Below are positions 1 through 8,482 of a stretch of DNA of 38,052 nucleotides, piece by piece. Both the position numbers and the translations under genes were made by a program. The stretch is from NCBI RefSeq assembly GCF_014648895.1, contig NZ_BMRZ01000027.1, positions 1 through 38,052 of the forward strand. The letters run 5' to 3'. This DNA comes from Streptomyces tanashiensis (GTDB lineage: Bacteria > Actinomycetota > Actinomycetes > Streptomycetales > Streptomycetaceae). Each line of letters begins with the position of its first letter. Positions within the stretch are counted from its first letter, which is position 1. The notes beneath the pieces were generated by a model, which had not been told where the DNA came from, made no database searches, and saw only the letters and a list, made by a program, of their open reading frames with translations.

Positions 1-555
1 GACAAGGCCAAGGCGCAGATCGAGGACACCTGGGCCCACGAGGGCGGCGACAACAAGCCCGAGGCCTTCGAGCCCGGCAAGGGCTTCGCCATCATGTACA
101 TCCCCAAGCTCGACGTCGTCGTCCCCATCGCCGAAGGCATCAGCAAACCCAAGGTCCTCGACAAGGGCATGGTCGGCCACTACGGCGAGGGCAAGCTCAA
201 GACCGCCATGCCCGCCGACAAACAGGGCAACTTCGCGGTGGCCGGCCACCGCAACACCCACGGCGAACCCTTCCGGTACATCAACCAGCTCCGCCCCGGC
301 GACCCCATCGTCGTCGAGACCAAGAGCGCCTACTACACGTACGAGATGGCCAGCATCCTGCCCCAGACCTCGCCCTCCAACGTGTCCGTGATCGACCCCG
401 TACCGAAGCAGTCCGGCTTCAAGGCCCCCGGCCGCTACATCACCCTGACCACCTGCACACCCGAGTTCACCAGCACGTACCGCATGATCGTCTGGGGCAA
501 GCTGGTCGACGAACGCCCGCGCAGCAAGGGAAAGCCGCAAGGGCTCGCAGGCTGA
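1..555 (+). CDS. Class E sortase, 3' part (5' end outside window)
   Basis: This is a transpeptidase of the sortase superfamily that cleaves a C-terminal sorting signal of secreted proteins and links them to the cell wall. The reading frame is open from base 1, so the N-terminal membrane anchor lies upstream of the window. The sortase core is visible. The catalytic His is in AGHRNTHG, the catalytic Cys in TLTTCTPEF near the C-terminus, and the Arg in YRMIVWG just after it. The Ile-Pro-Lys-Leu-Asp strand and the TLTTC active site fit actinobacterial class E enzymes, the group that in streptomycetes anchors long chaplins. I cannot say whether it is SrtE1/E2 or another paralogue. A strong hairpin follows the stop codon. 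Confidence 0.9.
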   Translation, partial: DKAKAQIEDTWAHEGGDNKPEAFEPGKGFAIMYIPKLDVVVPIAEGISKPKVLDKGMVGHYGEGKLKTAMPADKQGNFAVAGHRNTHGEPFRYINQLRPGDPIVVETKSAYYTYEMASILPQTSPSNVSVIDPVPKQSGFKAPGRYITLTTCTPEFTSTYRMIVWGKLVDERPRSKGKPQGLAG

Positions 556-576
556 GACCCCACACACTCGAGAAGC

Positions 577-613
577 GACGGAGGCCCGCCCCACCCCGGG
601 GCGGGCCTCCGTC
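577..613. terminator. Bidirectional hairpin terminator
   Basis: A perfect 16-bp inverted repeat (577-592 and 598-613) with a 5-base loop lies between the convergent sortase and response-regulator genes. It has no U-tract on either side, as is usual for high-GC actinobacterial terminators. Confidence 0.85.
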
Positions 614-622
614 ATGCGCCCC

Positions 623-1315
623 TCAGACCAATGCCTCCGGGGCCTCGAGCTTGATCCCGGCGTGCCGGACCGTGTGCAGGTAGCGGGGCCGGGCCGCCGA
701 TTCGCCGAGCTTCCGGCGCAGCCAGGACAGATGGACGTCCACGGTGCGCTCTCCACGGTACGTCTGCAGCCATACCTGCTTGAACAGTTCACCGCGCGGC
801 ACGACGACACCGGGACGCCACGCCAAGAACTCGAGGAGATCGAACTCCTTGCGGCTCAGGTCGAGTTGGGAGCCGTCGAGGAAGGCCTGCCGATGCGCCG
901 CGTCGACCACGAGCCCGCCCACCCTCAGGACGTCCGCGCGCATGCCGCCGGCTCCGGAGACCGTCCGCCGCAGCACCGCGGTCATCTTCGCGACGAGAAG
1001 CTCGACGGAGAAGGGCTTGACGACGTAGGCGTCGGCACCGCTGCCCAGCACACGCTCGATCTCGTGCTCGTCGTGCCGGGCCGTGACGACGACGGGGATG
1101 TCCGAGAAGGTACGGAGCATCTCGAGCACGTCCTGGCCGTCGAGTTCGAGCAGGCCCAGGTCGAGCACCATCACGTCGAAGGGCTCGTCCAGGACGGCGC
1201 GCAGCGCCTCCAACGCCGTCTCGCAGCCCCGCACCGTGTACGAGGCGTCGGAGAGACGGCTGTGCAGGGCGGAGCGAACGGACGAATCGTCCTCGACGAG
1301 AAGCACCTTTGCCAT
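623..1315 (-). CDS. OmpR-family response regulator (orphan)
   Basis: A two-component response regulator that binds DNA when its receiver is phosphorylated. The receiver spans residues 1-115, with acidic residues E8/D9/D10, the phosphoacceptor D52 in LDLG, T78 and K100 (VVKPF). A winged-helix effector domain follows (about 130-225), ending in WLRRKLGE...YLHTVRHAGIKL, typical of Trans_reg_C. I chose the ATG giving MAKVLLVEDD. A GTG three codons upstream is the alternative, and neither has a clear Shine-Dalgarno sequence. No histidine kinase is adjacent. The nearest kinase-like gene, at 2910-4496, is degenerate and on the other strand. The target genes cannot be inferred. Confidence 0.92.
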   Translation of the reverse strand: MAKVLLVEDDSSVRSALHSRLSDASYTVRGCETALEALRAVLDEPFDVMVLDLGLLELDGQDVLEMLRTFSDIPVVVTARHDEHEIERVLGSGADAYVVKPFSVELLVAKMTAVLRRTVSGAGGMRADVLRVGGLVVDAAHRQAFLDGSQLDLSRKEFDLLEFLAWRPGVVVPRGELFKQVWLQTYRGERTVDVHLSWLRRKLGESAARPRYLHTVRHAGIKLEAPEALV

Positions 1316-1324
1316 GCGGCGCAC

Positions 1325-1640
1325 ACTACGCGACGCATGTGTCTCCCGAGATGCCGATCAGGTGCCATAAGGGCGGAGTGAGCGTGGCATGTGCAGTCGC
1401 ACCGGCCTTCGCACGAGGTCAGCGAGCTGCCGGGTCCCACCTCCCGCTCTCCCGGTTAAGGATCTTTAAGACATAAGAAAGTCGACGTTAATCCCGCCCT
1501 CCCTCGTCGACTCCTAGGATGACATGTGTCGCCGGCGGCTCGTCGGCGAGAGCGGAGGTACGAGCGAGGATGCGGGCATGGGTTCACGGAAGACTTCCGC
1601 CCACAAGTGCCGGGGAAAGGCTGCCGGAGCGGTCGATCCG
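1325..1640. other. Intergenic region with an AT-rich near-palindrome
   Basis: About 316 bases without a convincing gene between two minus-strand genes. The only notable signal is an AT-rich island at 1456-1505. It contains TTAAGGATCTTTAA (1456-1469), a near-perfect inverted repeat that stands out in GC-rich surroundings. It could be a promoter or operator for the response regulator downstream on the minus strand. No tRNA or small RNA was recognised. Confidence 0.4.
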
Positions 1641-2111
1641 CTACTTCGCGGGGGTGGTCAAGGTGTAGAAGACGGAGGACCCCTGTTTGTTGCGGTGCGC
1701 CTCCCCCTTGGCGACGAGACTCTCCAGGGAGGTGCGTACGACGGTGGTCTGGACGTGGCGGTCGCGGTGCTGCGCGCTCAGGGCGGTCGTCACCTCGCGG
1801 GCGGAACAAGGAGTGCTGCTCGCGGCCAGGTAACCGCGGATCAGTTCCACGAGCGTGGGCCTGCCCGTTCCAGAACCCTTGCTTCCCTTGACGGACTTCT
1901 GCCGGGGGACCTCCCGGTCGGGTGTCGAGGCACCGGACTGAAGGGCCTTCTGGAGGTTGAGCAGAACCGCATGGTCATGATTCAGCGCGTCGAGCTCCGC
2001 CGTCAGACGCGCGACCTCGCCGCGAATCCTCTCCCGCTCCTCCACATTGCGTTCGAGATCGCCGGCGACCTTACTGCTGTAGGCGGACGTGAGTTCCGTT
2101 TCTCCCGACAT
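1641..2111 (-). CDS. Coiled-coil plus winged-helix protein, putative regulator
   Basis: 156 residues, family not named with certainty. Residues about 15-60 form a heptad-rich coiled coil (VAGDLERNVEERERIRGEV...LTAELDALN). A polar linker rich in Gly, Ser and Lys follows. The C-terminal 75 residues resemble a winged helix: GRPTLVELIRGYLAA, then PCSAREVTTALS, then TTVVRTSLESLVAKGEAHR and a wing ending SSVFYTLTTPAK. The layout suggests a dimeric DNA-binding protein. No catalytic motif is seen. The coding frame starts at an ATG with sequence resembling GAGAGAAGC just upstream. It lies in the same direction as the response regulator but is separated from it by over 300 bases. Confidence 0.75.
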   Translation of the reverse strand: MSGETELTSAYSSKVAGDLERNVEERERIRGEVARLTAELDALNHDHAVLLNLQKALQSGASTPDREVPRQKSVKGSKGSGTGRPTLVELIRGYLAASSTPCSAREVTTALSAQHRDRHVQTTVVRTSLESLVAKGEAHRNKQGSSVFYTLTTPAK

Positions 2112-2909
2112 GCTTCTCTCTCCGTCAAATGAGTTCCGACGCGAAGGGCGTCGCTCCGTCAGTGGCGTTGCGCGGCGACAGACTCGTCATTGACTCCGTC
2201 GGATGATGTGGGGTGACGTCGGTCGGCGTCGGCGCAAGGTACGGATCTGCGGAACGTCGTTGTGTCCACTGATGAAACGCGCTCCTCTCAGCCTCACGGC
2301 AGCGCCGCGGACATCCGCGAGAACGCGGTATCCGAGTGCACCGCGTGGCACGTGGCCCGTGGCGCGACGGCATTGACCGACGCCCACTGTAGGGCATGGG
2401 TTCTCGTTGTTGGCTTTCGGGGATCTGCATGCCACAGGACGAGTGCTATTGGCCGTACGACCAATTGGCGAATATGGAATTGCCGGGACCAACGGGGATG
2501 TCCGCTACGCCCGGCAGCGCCCCAGGAGGTGGCCTCCTGTCGCCCCCGGGGCCACCCGAAGGACGCCGGTGGAGCTTCGACGGACGGGTCGTCACCAGGG
2601 ATCAGCAGAGGTGCCGTCTCATTCATCCCGTCATCCCGGGGAAGCCGGGTACGACATGGCATGGCATGGCATGGCCGACTGATCCGAACGTTTTCCTTAA
2701 GGAACTCCTAAGCGTGACTGCGAGGAGGCATGAAGTCGTCCTCCATGTGTTTCCATGAGACGGCGGCACAGGGCATGACCGACAGTGAACGGGCAGCGTG
2801 GCTCCGACCGATGCCAGGAATCGCAGGTGAGGAGTCCGCCACCTCTCATGCCCCGGCCTCCAGACGAACGAAAGTCCGTGGACGTCGTGACAGGCAGGAA
2901 GAGTCAGCG
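2112..2909. other. Long intergenic or leader region with short repeats
   Basis: About 800 bases (600 if the next gene starts at 2730) with no recognisable protein. Overlapping open frames on both strands have no family-like composition. The visible structure is a run of four ATGGC units (2657-2676) and a perfect 12-bp palindrome TTCCTTAAGGAA (2693-2704), followed by a second copy of the half-motif (CTCCTAAG). These lie just upstream of the PAS protein and could be its control region. Confidence 0.4.
2693..2704. promoter_or_regulatory. Perfect AT-rich palindrome, candidate operator
   Basis: TTCCTTAAGGAA is perfectly self-complementary over 12 bases, and the following bases ACTCCTAAG partly repeat the half site. 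It shares TTAAGGA with the near-palindrome at 1456-1469, on the other side of the putative regulator at 1641-2111. A regulatory role is inference only. Confidence 0.3.
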
Positions 2910-4496
2910 GTGAACTTCGAGAAAAGCCAAGCGGTGCTCCCTCATGAGGAAGTGGTGGATTTCGTTCCCGACGCCGTGCTGATCGTCGACGACAACGGAA
3001 CCGTGGCCAGGGCGAACCGGGCCGCGGCGGCCCTGCTCGGGTACGAACGGCACTCGGTCGAGGGACGAGGCGTACTGGACTTCCTTCCGTCCTTCGACTG
3101 GAACCTGACACGCCTGCCCTCGGAAACCCGGGACCTCGGGAGCACGCAGACGACCGGGCTCCGTACCATCGCCCGGACCAACGACGGCAGGACCTTCGCC
3201 ACCGATATCAGCACCATGCGGCTGGACCGGCATGTCCTGTACGCGAACATCCCGTACGGCTCCTCCCTGGTCATCTCCCTGAGAGATGTCACGCGGGAAG
3301 AGGACTCCCAGGCGGCGCTCTCCCGCTCCCTCCTCCAGGCCGAAGCGGTCCTGCGCACCGCCTCCGAAGCGCTCATCGGGACCGACACCGACGGCAGGAT
3401 CGACCTCGTCAACCCGGCAGCGGCCCGCCTGCTCGGCGGAAAGGCCTCGGAGCTGGGGGGATGCGAGCTCCTGACTCGGCTCACTCCCCTCGGGCACGAC
3501 GGCGAACCCCTCGACGCCGAGAACACCCCTTGGGCCCTGGCTCTCAGGACCGGCCGCACGAGCAGACTCCCCGGCCAGGAGCTGAGGACGAGCGACGGCA
3601 CCCGTCTGACCGCGGACATCACCGTCCGGCCCGTCACCGAGACGGGACGGATCGTCGGCGCCGTCGTCGCACTCACCGATCGTCGCCCCTTCGAGGCGCT
3701 CGCAGACGAGTACCTCGCCGCGCAGACACGCTCCGTACGGCACCACGAGGCCGAACTCGCACGGCAGCAGCAGCGGACCGATCGCGCCGTGGAGCACGCA
3801 GGTGAGCTCACCGACTTCCTCTCCGGTCCGCTGATGGGGGCCCTGCACCACCTGCACGCCGAGACGAACCGGCTCGCGGGCGACAGCTCCCGCCCCCTGT
3901 GGCCCGAGGCGACCGACAGCCTCGAGGCACTGGCGGCCGACCTGCGCATGACCATGGCGCTCGTGAACGCCAGGTCCCAGCCGTACCGCCCCGACAGCAC
4001 GCCGGCCGGACCGCAGCGACGCACGGTGCTCATCGACGACGTCGTGCAGGCCGGGCTGAGGGCAGCGACCACCTTCGCAGGCCCGGCCCAGGTGCAGTTC
4101 TCCGTCCACGCCCCGAGGTTCGCCGTCCATGTGGACGCCGACGACATGACGACCGCTGTCGGCCGCCTGATCGCCGAGGTCATCCACACCGAAGACGACT
4201 CGGCCGCTCTCGGCCCCCACCACGTATTCGTCGCGGCACTCCAGCAGCGCAGTCTCCTGCGTATCGAGGTGCGCGGCCCCTACAGCGGCGGGGTGCGGGA
4301 ACACTTCGGTATCGCCCGGGGCATCGCCGAAGCCCACGGGGGAACACTCCGCACGCATCGAGCGCCGGGGGACAGCGGCAGCACCTACGTCCTGGAACTG
4401 CCTGCGGCCGTCCAGGACGACGCCATCGCCGGACCCGACGCGACGGCCTCGGCCGCCCTCCGGCCCACGGGCCGCCATCGCTCCCTGACGGCTTAG
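2910..4496 (+). CDS. PAS-PAS protein with degenerate histidine-kinase core
   Basis: A soluble sensory protein of about 528 residues from the chosen GTG, which has AGGAAGAG eight bases upstream. An ATG at 2730 preceded by GAGGAGG would add 60 residues and is possible, but its spacing is very tight. Two PAS domains are visible: PDAVLIVDDNGTVARANRAA...LLGY, and a second beginning SEALIGTDTDGRIDLVNPAA..LLGG. They are followed by a helical region and a C-terminal GHKL-like fold. The dimerisation/phosphoacceptor helix lacks the usual S-H-E-L-R-T-P box (it reads FLSGPLMGALHHLHAE). The N-box Asn is absent (MTTAVGRLIAEVIHTEDD). Only the last ATP-lid-like segment (HGGTLRTH...GSTYVLELP) is preserved. 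It is therefore probably a pseudokinase or scaffold rather than an active kinase. There are no membrane segments. Confidence 0.85.
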   Translation: MNFEKSQAVLPHEEVVDFVPDAVLIVDDNGTVARANRAAAALLGYERHSVEGRGVLDFLPSFDWNLTRLPSETRDLGSTQTTGLRTIARTNDGRTFATDISTMRLDRHVLYANIPYGSSLVISLRDVTREEDSQAALSRSLLQAEAVLRTASEALIGTDTDGRIDLVNPAAARLLGGKASELGGCELLTRLTPLGHDGEPLDAENTPWALALRTGRTSRLPGQELRTSDGTRLTADITVRPVTETGRIVGAVVALTDRRPFEALADEYLAAQTRSVRHHEAELARQQQRTDRAVEHAGELTDFLSGPLMGALHHLHAETNRLAGDSSRPLWPEATDSLEALAADLRMTMALVNARSQPYRPDSTPAGPQRRTVLIDDVVQAGLRAATTFAGPAQVQFSVHAPRFAVHVDADDMTTAVGRLIAEVIHTEDDSAALGPHHVFVAALQQRSLLRIEVRGPYSGGVREHFGIARGIAEAHGGTLRTHRAPGDSGSTYVLELPAAVQDDAIAGPDATASAALRPTGRHRSLTA

Positions 4497-4522
4497 CCGG
4501 TTGCGGGGCGAGCCGTTCATCT

Positions 4523-4540
4523 GCTGGGCCGCGGCCCAGC
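4523..4540. terminator. GC-rich palindrome after the PAS gene
   Basis: GCTGGGCC-GC-GGCCCAGC is an 18-bp perfect palindrome 27 bases after the stop codon, able to fold as a 7-bp stem with a 4-base loop. It probably ends transcription of the PAS gene. An operator for the amidase gene is the alternative. Confidence 0.45.
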
Positions 4541-4644
4541 CGCGTGCCTCCGGGGCTCCTCCTCCAGGGCTCCTCCGCCGCGGCTTCCCGTACCGGCTAC
4601 CACGCCCTTGCGCGCTGCGGTCCTCCTGCAGTGGGCTGTCCCTC

Positions 4645-6252
4645 ATGAAGAAGAGAAGTATTGCGACGCTGGCCGCGGTCCTGGCCGTGGCACCCCTTCT
4701 GGCGGCGGGCGCTCCGGGGCAGTCTGCGGTGGCCGCCGAGTCCCCTACCGATGGTTCCTCCTCCCCCGCCGGGTCGGCACTCCTGCGCGGAGCGGACCTG
4801 GATACGGTCACGATCCCCGAGTTACAGGCGCGCATGAAGCGCGGGTCCCTGACTTCGTCGGAGCTGACGCTCGCGTACCTCCGGCGGATCAAGGCCGTCG
4901 ACCCGAAGATCAACGCGGTGCTGCGTACCAGCCCGACGGCCCTGAGCCAGGCGGTCGCCAGTGACGTCAGGCATCGCCTCGGGAAGGTCCGCGGTCCCCT
5001 CGACGGCATCCCCGTCCTGCTGAAGGACAATGTGAACACCCGGGACATGCCGACGACGGCAGGGTCGCTCGCACTGGACGGAAGTCCGCCGGCCACGGAC
5101 GCGGAACTGGTCGGGAGGCTGCGCGCGGCAGGGGCGGTCATCCTCGGCAAGACCAACATGTCCGAGTGGGCCAACTTCCGTGCGGCGAAGCCGACGTCGG
5201 GCTGGTCGGCGGTGGGCGGGCAGACCCACAACCCGTACGTCCTGGACCGCAATCCGTGCGGATCGTCCTCCGGTTCCGCCGCTGCCATCGCCGCGTCGCT
5301 GGCGCAGGTGGCGATCGGCACCGAAACGGACGGGTCCATCGTCTGTCCGGCCGGAATGACCGGGATCGTGGGTCACAAGCCGAGCATCGGACTGGTCAGC
5401 CAGTCCGGCGTCGTCCCGATCTCCGCCGAGCAGGACACGGCCGGCCCCATGGCGCGCAACGTCATCGACACCGCGATCACCCTCTCGGTGCTCGGCGGTC
5501 ACGAGGCCGCCGCGGGCGCCGACGACGCCTTCGGACTCACGGAGGCGGTCACGCGCACCGGTGGCCTGCGCGGGAAGCGGATCGGCCTGTGGCGGCTCCC
5601 CTCGCTCGGCGCCGACGTGGACGCCCTGATGACCCGGACCGCGGAACGGCTGCGCGCCGCCGGAGCACAGGTCGTGGAGGTGACCCCGCCCTACCAGGGC
5701 CGTCTCGCCGAGCTCGAGTTCCCGGCCCTGCTCAGCGAGTTCCACCGGGACATCGACACCTACCTCGCCTCGCGCAAGGGGCCACGCGACCTCGCCGCGC
5801 TGATCGAGTTCAACCGCACGCACCCGGCCGAACAGACCTGCTTCGCCGGCCAGGAACTCTTCGAGCAGGCTCTGGCCGCGCCGTCGACGACGGACCCTCG
5901 CTACCTGGCCATGCGTGCCGAGCTGAAGGACCTGTCCCGGCGATCCATCGACGAGACCATGGCCGCCCATGACCTGGACGCCATCGCCTCCCCGGCGAAC
6001 CCGCCCGCCTGGACCACCGACTGCGCGCGGGGCGACAACGACGTGATCCCGTCCTCCACTCCCGCTGCGGTCGCCGGGTACCCCTCGCTGTCCGTCCCCG
6101 CCGGGTTCGTCGGCGAGCTGCCGGTCGGCCTGCTTCTGATGGCCGGCAACCGGCAGGACACCGAACTGCTGTCGCTGGGAGCGGCGGTCGAACAGCGCCT
6201 CAAGGCCTGGCGCGCACCCCGGTATCTGGCGTCCGCGGCACCGGGACGCTGA
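4645..6252 (+). CDS. Secreted amidase-signature family amidase
   Basis: Hydrolyses a carboxamide bond. The closest remembered relatives are secreted peptide amidases and amidases (EC 3.5.1.4 type). 535 residues from the ATG giving MKKRSIATLAAVLAVAPLL, a classical signal peptide with cleavage near AVAAES. The Ser-cisSer-Lys triad of the family is visible: Lys in VLLKDNVNTRD, then the Gly/Ser-rich CGSSSGSAAAIAAS, then the nucleophile region IGTETDGSIVCPA. The C-terminal half (SPANPPAW, GYPSLSVPAGF, PVGLLLMAGNRQD) is full length. The start lacks a good ribosome-binding site, but in-frame alternatives upstream would destroy the signal peptide. The substrate cannot be read from the sequence. Confidence 0.9.
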   Translation: MKKRSIATLAAVLAVAPLLAAGAPGQSAVAAESPTDGSSSPAGSALLRGADLDTVTIPELQARMKRGSLTSSELTLAYLRRIKAVDPKINAVLRTSPTALSQAVASDVRHRLGKVRGPLDGIPVLLKDNVNTRDMPTTAGSLALDGSPPATDAELVGRLRAAGAVILGKTNMSEWANFRAAKPTSGWSAVGGQTHNPYVLDRNPCGSSSGSAAAIAASLAQVAIGTETDGSIVCPAGMTGIVGHKPSIGLVSQSGVVPISAEQDTAGPMARNVIDTAITLSVLGGHEAAAGADDAFGLTEAVTRTGGLRGKRIGLWRLPSLGADVDALMTRTAERLRAAGAQVVEVTPPYQGRLAELEFPALLSEFHRDIDTYLASRKGPRDLAALIEFNRTHPAEQTCFAGQELFEQALAAPSTTDPRYLAMRAELKDLSRRSIDETMAAHDLDAIASPANPPAWTTDCARGDNDVIPSSTPAAVAGYPSLSVPAGFVGELPVGLLLMAGNRQDTELLSLGAAVEQRLKAWRAPRYLASAAPGR

Positions 6253-6309
6253 TCGAGTACGCGGAACCGGCCGGCGCCCGGGCAGAAGGTGTCCCGCCGA
6301 CCACTCGTT

Positions 6310-6349
6310 GACGCCCTGCCGGATACCCGACGGTCTCCGACAGGGCGTC
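6310..6349. terminator. Hairpin after the amidase gene
   Basis: Inverted repeat GACGCCCTG (6310-6318) and CAGGGCGTC (6341-6349) with a 22-base loop, 58 bases after the amidase stop. It is a plausible factor-independent terminator. Confidence 0.5.
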
Positions 6350-6488
6350 TTCGCCTGCTCGTCTCCAGTTCACCTTGAAAGACCTTCCAAGAAGCGACTC
6401 TCATGCCCTGCTACGAAGGTCGCAGGGGAGGCGATTCCGCGCGCGCCCCGCCACTACCCTGGATACGACCGCGATGCAGGGAGCAACG

Positions 6489-6968
6489 GTGAGACGAAAA
6501 GGACAACGGGCCGCAGGGACACAGTCCTTCACGGACCTGCTCCGGCATCCGAGCCGCCTCGCCGAACAGCTGTCAGGGGACACTCGGCATCGCGCCGAGG
6601 CGGATGCCGTAGCTTTGAACGCCGGCGAGGCTCGCGAGGTCTCCGCGTTCGTCCGTGACGGCAACCGTTTCCGGCAGGGGTCGCTGGTCCTGGATCCTGC
6701 CGCAGCGTCGGTGGCGGTGTGGCGACCGTTTCGAGTCCTCGGCAGTTCCGGGGAAGGCGTCAACCTGGTTGCTCCGTTCCACGTTCATGGGGCGGGCCCG
6801 GTCGCCGGTCCGGGAAGTGGGGCGGTCGACAAGGGCATGTTCCGTCTGCTGTCCGTACAGGCCGCTGATCGCTACTGGGAACTCGCCATCCCTGCTACGG
6901 ATCTTGCTCTGGTCCGCGCGGCGCTGCGCGGGGCCGGCACCGGACGTTGGTGCCGCATCAGGCATTGA
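6489..6968 (+). CDS. Hypothetical protein, about 159 residues
   Basis: Not recognised. I prefer the GTG at 6489 because AGGGAG lies just upstream at good spacing. An ATG five codons earlier (6474) has no such site. After a basic N-terminus the protein is a mixed sequence with likely beta strands: RQGSLVLDPAAASVAVWRPF, GVNLVAPFHVHG, MFRLLSVQAADRYWELAIP. A final helix (DLALVRAAL) follows. There are no membrane segments and no Cys cluster. The strand-helix pattern recalls small PH-like or cytosolic DUF proteins of actinobacteria, but that is a guess. It converges on the next gene across a strong hairpin. Confidence 0.6.
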   Translation: MRRKGQRAAGTQSFTDLLRHPSRLAEQLSGDTRHRAEADAVALNAGEAREVSAFVRDGNRFRQGSLVLDPAAASVAVWRPFRVLGSSGEGVNLVAPFHVHGAGPVAGPGSGAVDKGMFRLLSVQAADRYWELAIPATDLALVRAALRGAGTGRWCRIRH

Positions 6969-7028
6969 TTGCCTCGTTGTGGTGTGTTGTCTGCTTGCCG
7001 TGCTGGTGGGAACGGACGGTGAGTGAGT

Positions 7029-7072
7029 GATGCCGGTCAGTCGTCCCGTGATCAGGCCGACTGACCGACATC
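7029..7072. terminator. Bidirectional hairpin terminator
   Basis: 15-base arms at 7029-7043 and 7058-7072, 14 of 15 paired, around a 14-base loop. It sits between two convergent genes and overlaps the stop codon of the minus-strand gene. Confidence 0.75.
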
Positions 7073-7946
7073 ACGTCTGGGATCGCGCCGGTGCGGTCCT
7101 TGGACGGGCGGCCTGGGCACGGTTGCGGGCCCGGATGGCCCGGCGTTGCCAGGCCTCGGCGAGCACCGCGGCTCTGGCTTCCTCTCCGGCGTCGAACGCC
7201 GCCGGAGAGAAGAGGTCGCCGGCTCTGACGTGCCGTTCCCAGTCGTCCTGCCAGAACTCCACCGTCCAGCCCGGCCACAACTCCGGCACTCGGTACGCCT
7301 GTGGCGAGGAGTAGAGGGACCACCAGCCCAGGTGGCGGCGTTCCGGGTCGAGGTGGATGCCGGAGTTGACGTGCAGGTGGCAGACTCCGTGCCCGGGGGC
7401 GTCCGTCAGGCGGTCGAGCAGGGCGGCGCCCTCGCGGACAGGGTGGTCGAAGGCGTCAGAGGCGACGTGGCAGCGGCCGGTGCCGACCGTGATCACCACA
7501 CCGCCCGGGTCGGGCCCGGCCGCGTCCTCGTCGTCGGGGGCGAGGAACGGGGCCAAAGAGGGGTCCGCATCGTGGCAGCGGACGTACTCCGGGTCCAGAC
7601 CGACGTACTCACGCAGTTCGGCCGGGCCGTCGTACAGCCAGCGGACCTCCCAGCCCGGCCACTCGGCTCGGATCAGCTCGAACATGGCCGCGCGGTGGCG
7701 GAGTTCGGTGCTGGGCCCCTCCCAGGCGAAGAACAGGAGCATCTTCCGGCCGAGGTCGAGCAGGATCCCGCCCTGGGACATGGTTTCATCCAACCACCAG
7801 CCATCTTGGCGGAGTTCGGGAAGCATGGCGAGAACCGGCGTCGGCCCTTCCAGCAGGTCGAGGTCGATTCCGACCGCCCAGCCGGTCCGGTACAGCTCAT
7901 GTGTGCCGTTCTCGCGGACCACGATGACGTTGGCTCTGTCGCCCAT
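7071..7946 (-). CDS. Conserved-looking hypothetical protein, about 290 residues
   Basis: Family not named. The start MGDRANVIVVRENGTHELY is preferred because this block looks like the conserved beginning. An ATG 12 codons upstream (7982) is equally open. The sequence is rich in aromatics: DGWWLDETMSQGGILLDL, LLFFAWEG, WPGWEVRWLYDG, HLGWWSLYSSPQAY, LWPGWTVEFWQDDWERH. It contains CHLHVNSGIHLDPE near residue 200. There is no signal peptide or membrane span. The C-terminal 40 residues are basic and disordered. A role as an immunity or stress-type cytosolic protein is possible, but nothing in the neighbourhood supports a specific function. Confidence 0.75.
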   Translation of the reverse strand: MGDRANVIVVRENGTHELYRTGWAVGIDLDLLEGPTPVLAMLPELRQDGWWLDETMSQGGILLDLGRKMLLFFAWEGPSTELRHRAAMFELIRAEWPGWEVRWLYDGPAELREYVGLDPEYVRCHDADPSLAPFLAPDDEDAAGPDPGGVVITVGTGRCHVASDAFDHPVREGAALLDRLTDAPGHGVCHLHVNSGIHLDPERRHLGWWSLYSSPQAYRVPELWPGWTVEFWQDDWERHVRAGDLFSPAAFDAGEEARAAVLAEAWQRRAIRARNRAQAARPRTAPARSQT

Positions 7947-8192
7947 CGGGTCAGGATGGCCGGGCGGGCGGCTGTCGGCCATCCGTTTTCGGCGGGGTGA
8001 TCTGGCCGGGGTCGGCTGCGGCGAGGTGGTCGATGTCGCGCTTGACCAGCGACCAGACGCCCTCTTGCGTACTCAAGTGTGGGAACCGAGTGGAACGTCC
8101 GCGAGCGGCTGCCCGGCATGGAGCAGGTCAGCCCGGCCATGGACACCCGGCCCGAGCCCCGGCCACGGACCCGCACCACCGGAGTCGAGCGT

Positions 8193-8393
8193 CTACTCCA
8201 GCAGGCGTTCCACGTCATCCGGAACCCAGGGAAAGGGGACGTCGGGCCACCGTGTGGCGGCCCACGTGTCGAGATCGACAGCCAGAACGGCATCGATGAA
8301 GGCCTGTGGCGGTCGGTAGCCGTGGGCGGTGACGTAGTGCGTGATCAGGAACGGAGCCGCATAGGCGATGCCGGGCCCGCCCGGAATCCGCAC
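8193..8393 (-). pseudogene. C-terminal fragment of a hypothetical protein
   Basis: A 66-residue tail reads well as protein (AYAAPFLITHYVTAHGYRPP, then AFIDAVLAVDLDTW, then a TAG stop). The same frame continues sensibly for about 14 codons upstream of the GTG used here (PEDEAPEGHGEV), but then runs into the 5' end of the opposite-strand gene with no usable start. I read this as the remaining C-terminus of a longer protein whose 5' part was lost at a junction near 8425-8440. It could still be translated from the GTG, which follows GGGGAG directly with poor spacing. Confidence 0.5.
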
Positions 8394-8482
8394 CTCCCCG
8401 TGCCCTTCCGGAGCCTCGTCCTCAGGTCGCGCTGTACGGGACGCTGGCCGTCGTCACGGCCTTCGCCCTCGCCGGGGTCGCC

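Noticed and set aside
1524..2132. Plus-strand open frame opposite the coiled-coil gene
   Set aside because: The minus strand shows a coherent coiled coil plus winged-helix protein. The plus strand reads as Gly/Arg-rich nonsense.
2904..5339. A minus-strand open frame of 811 codons over the PAS and amidase genes
   Set aside because: It spans two unrelated plus-strand genes and their intergenic gap and has no protein-like features.
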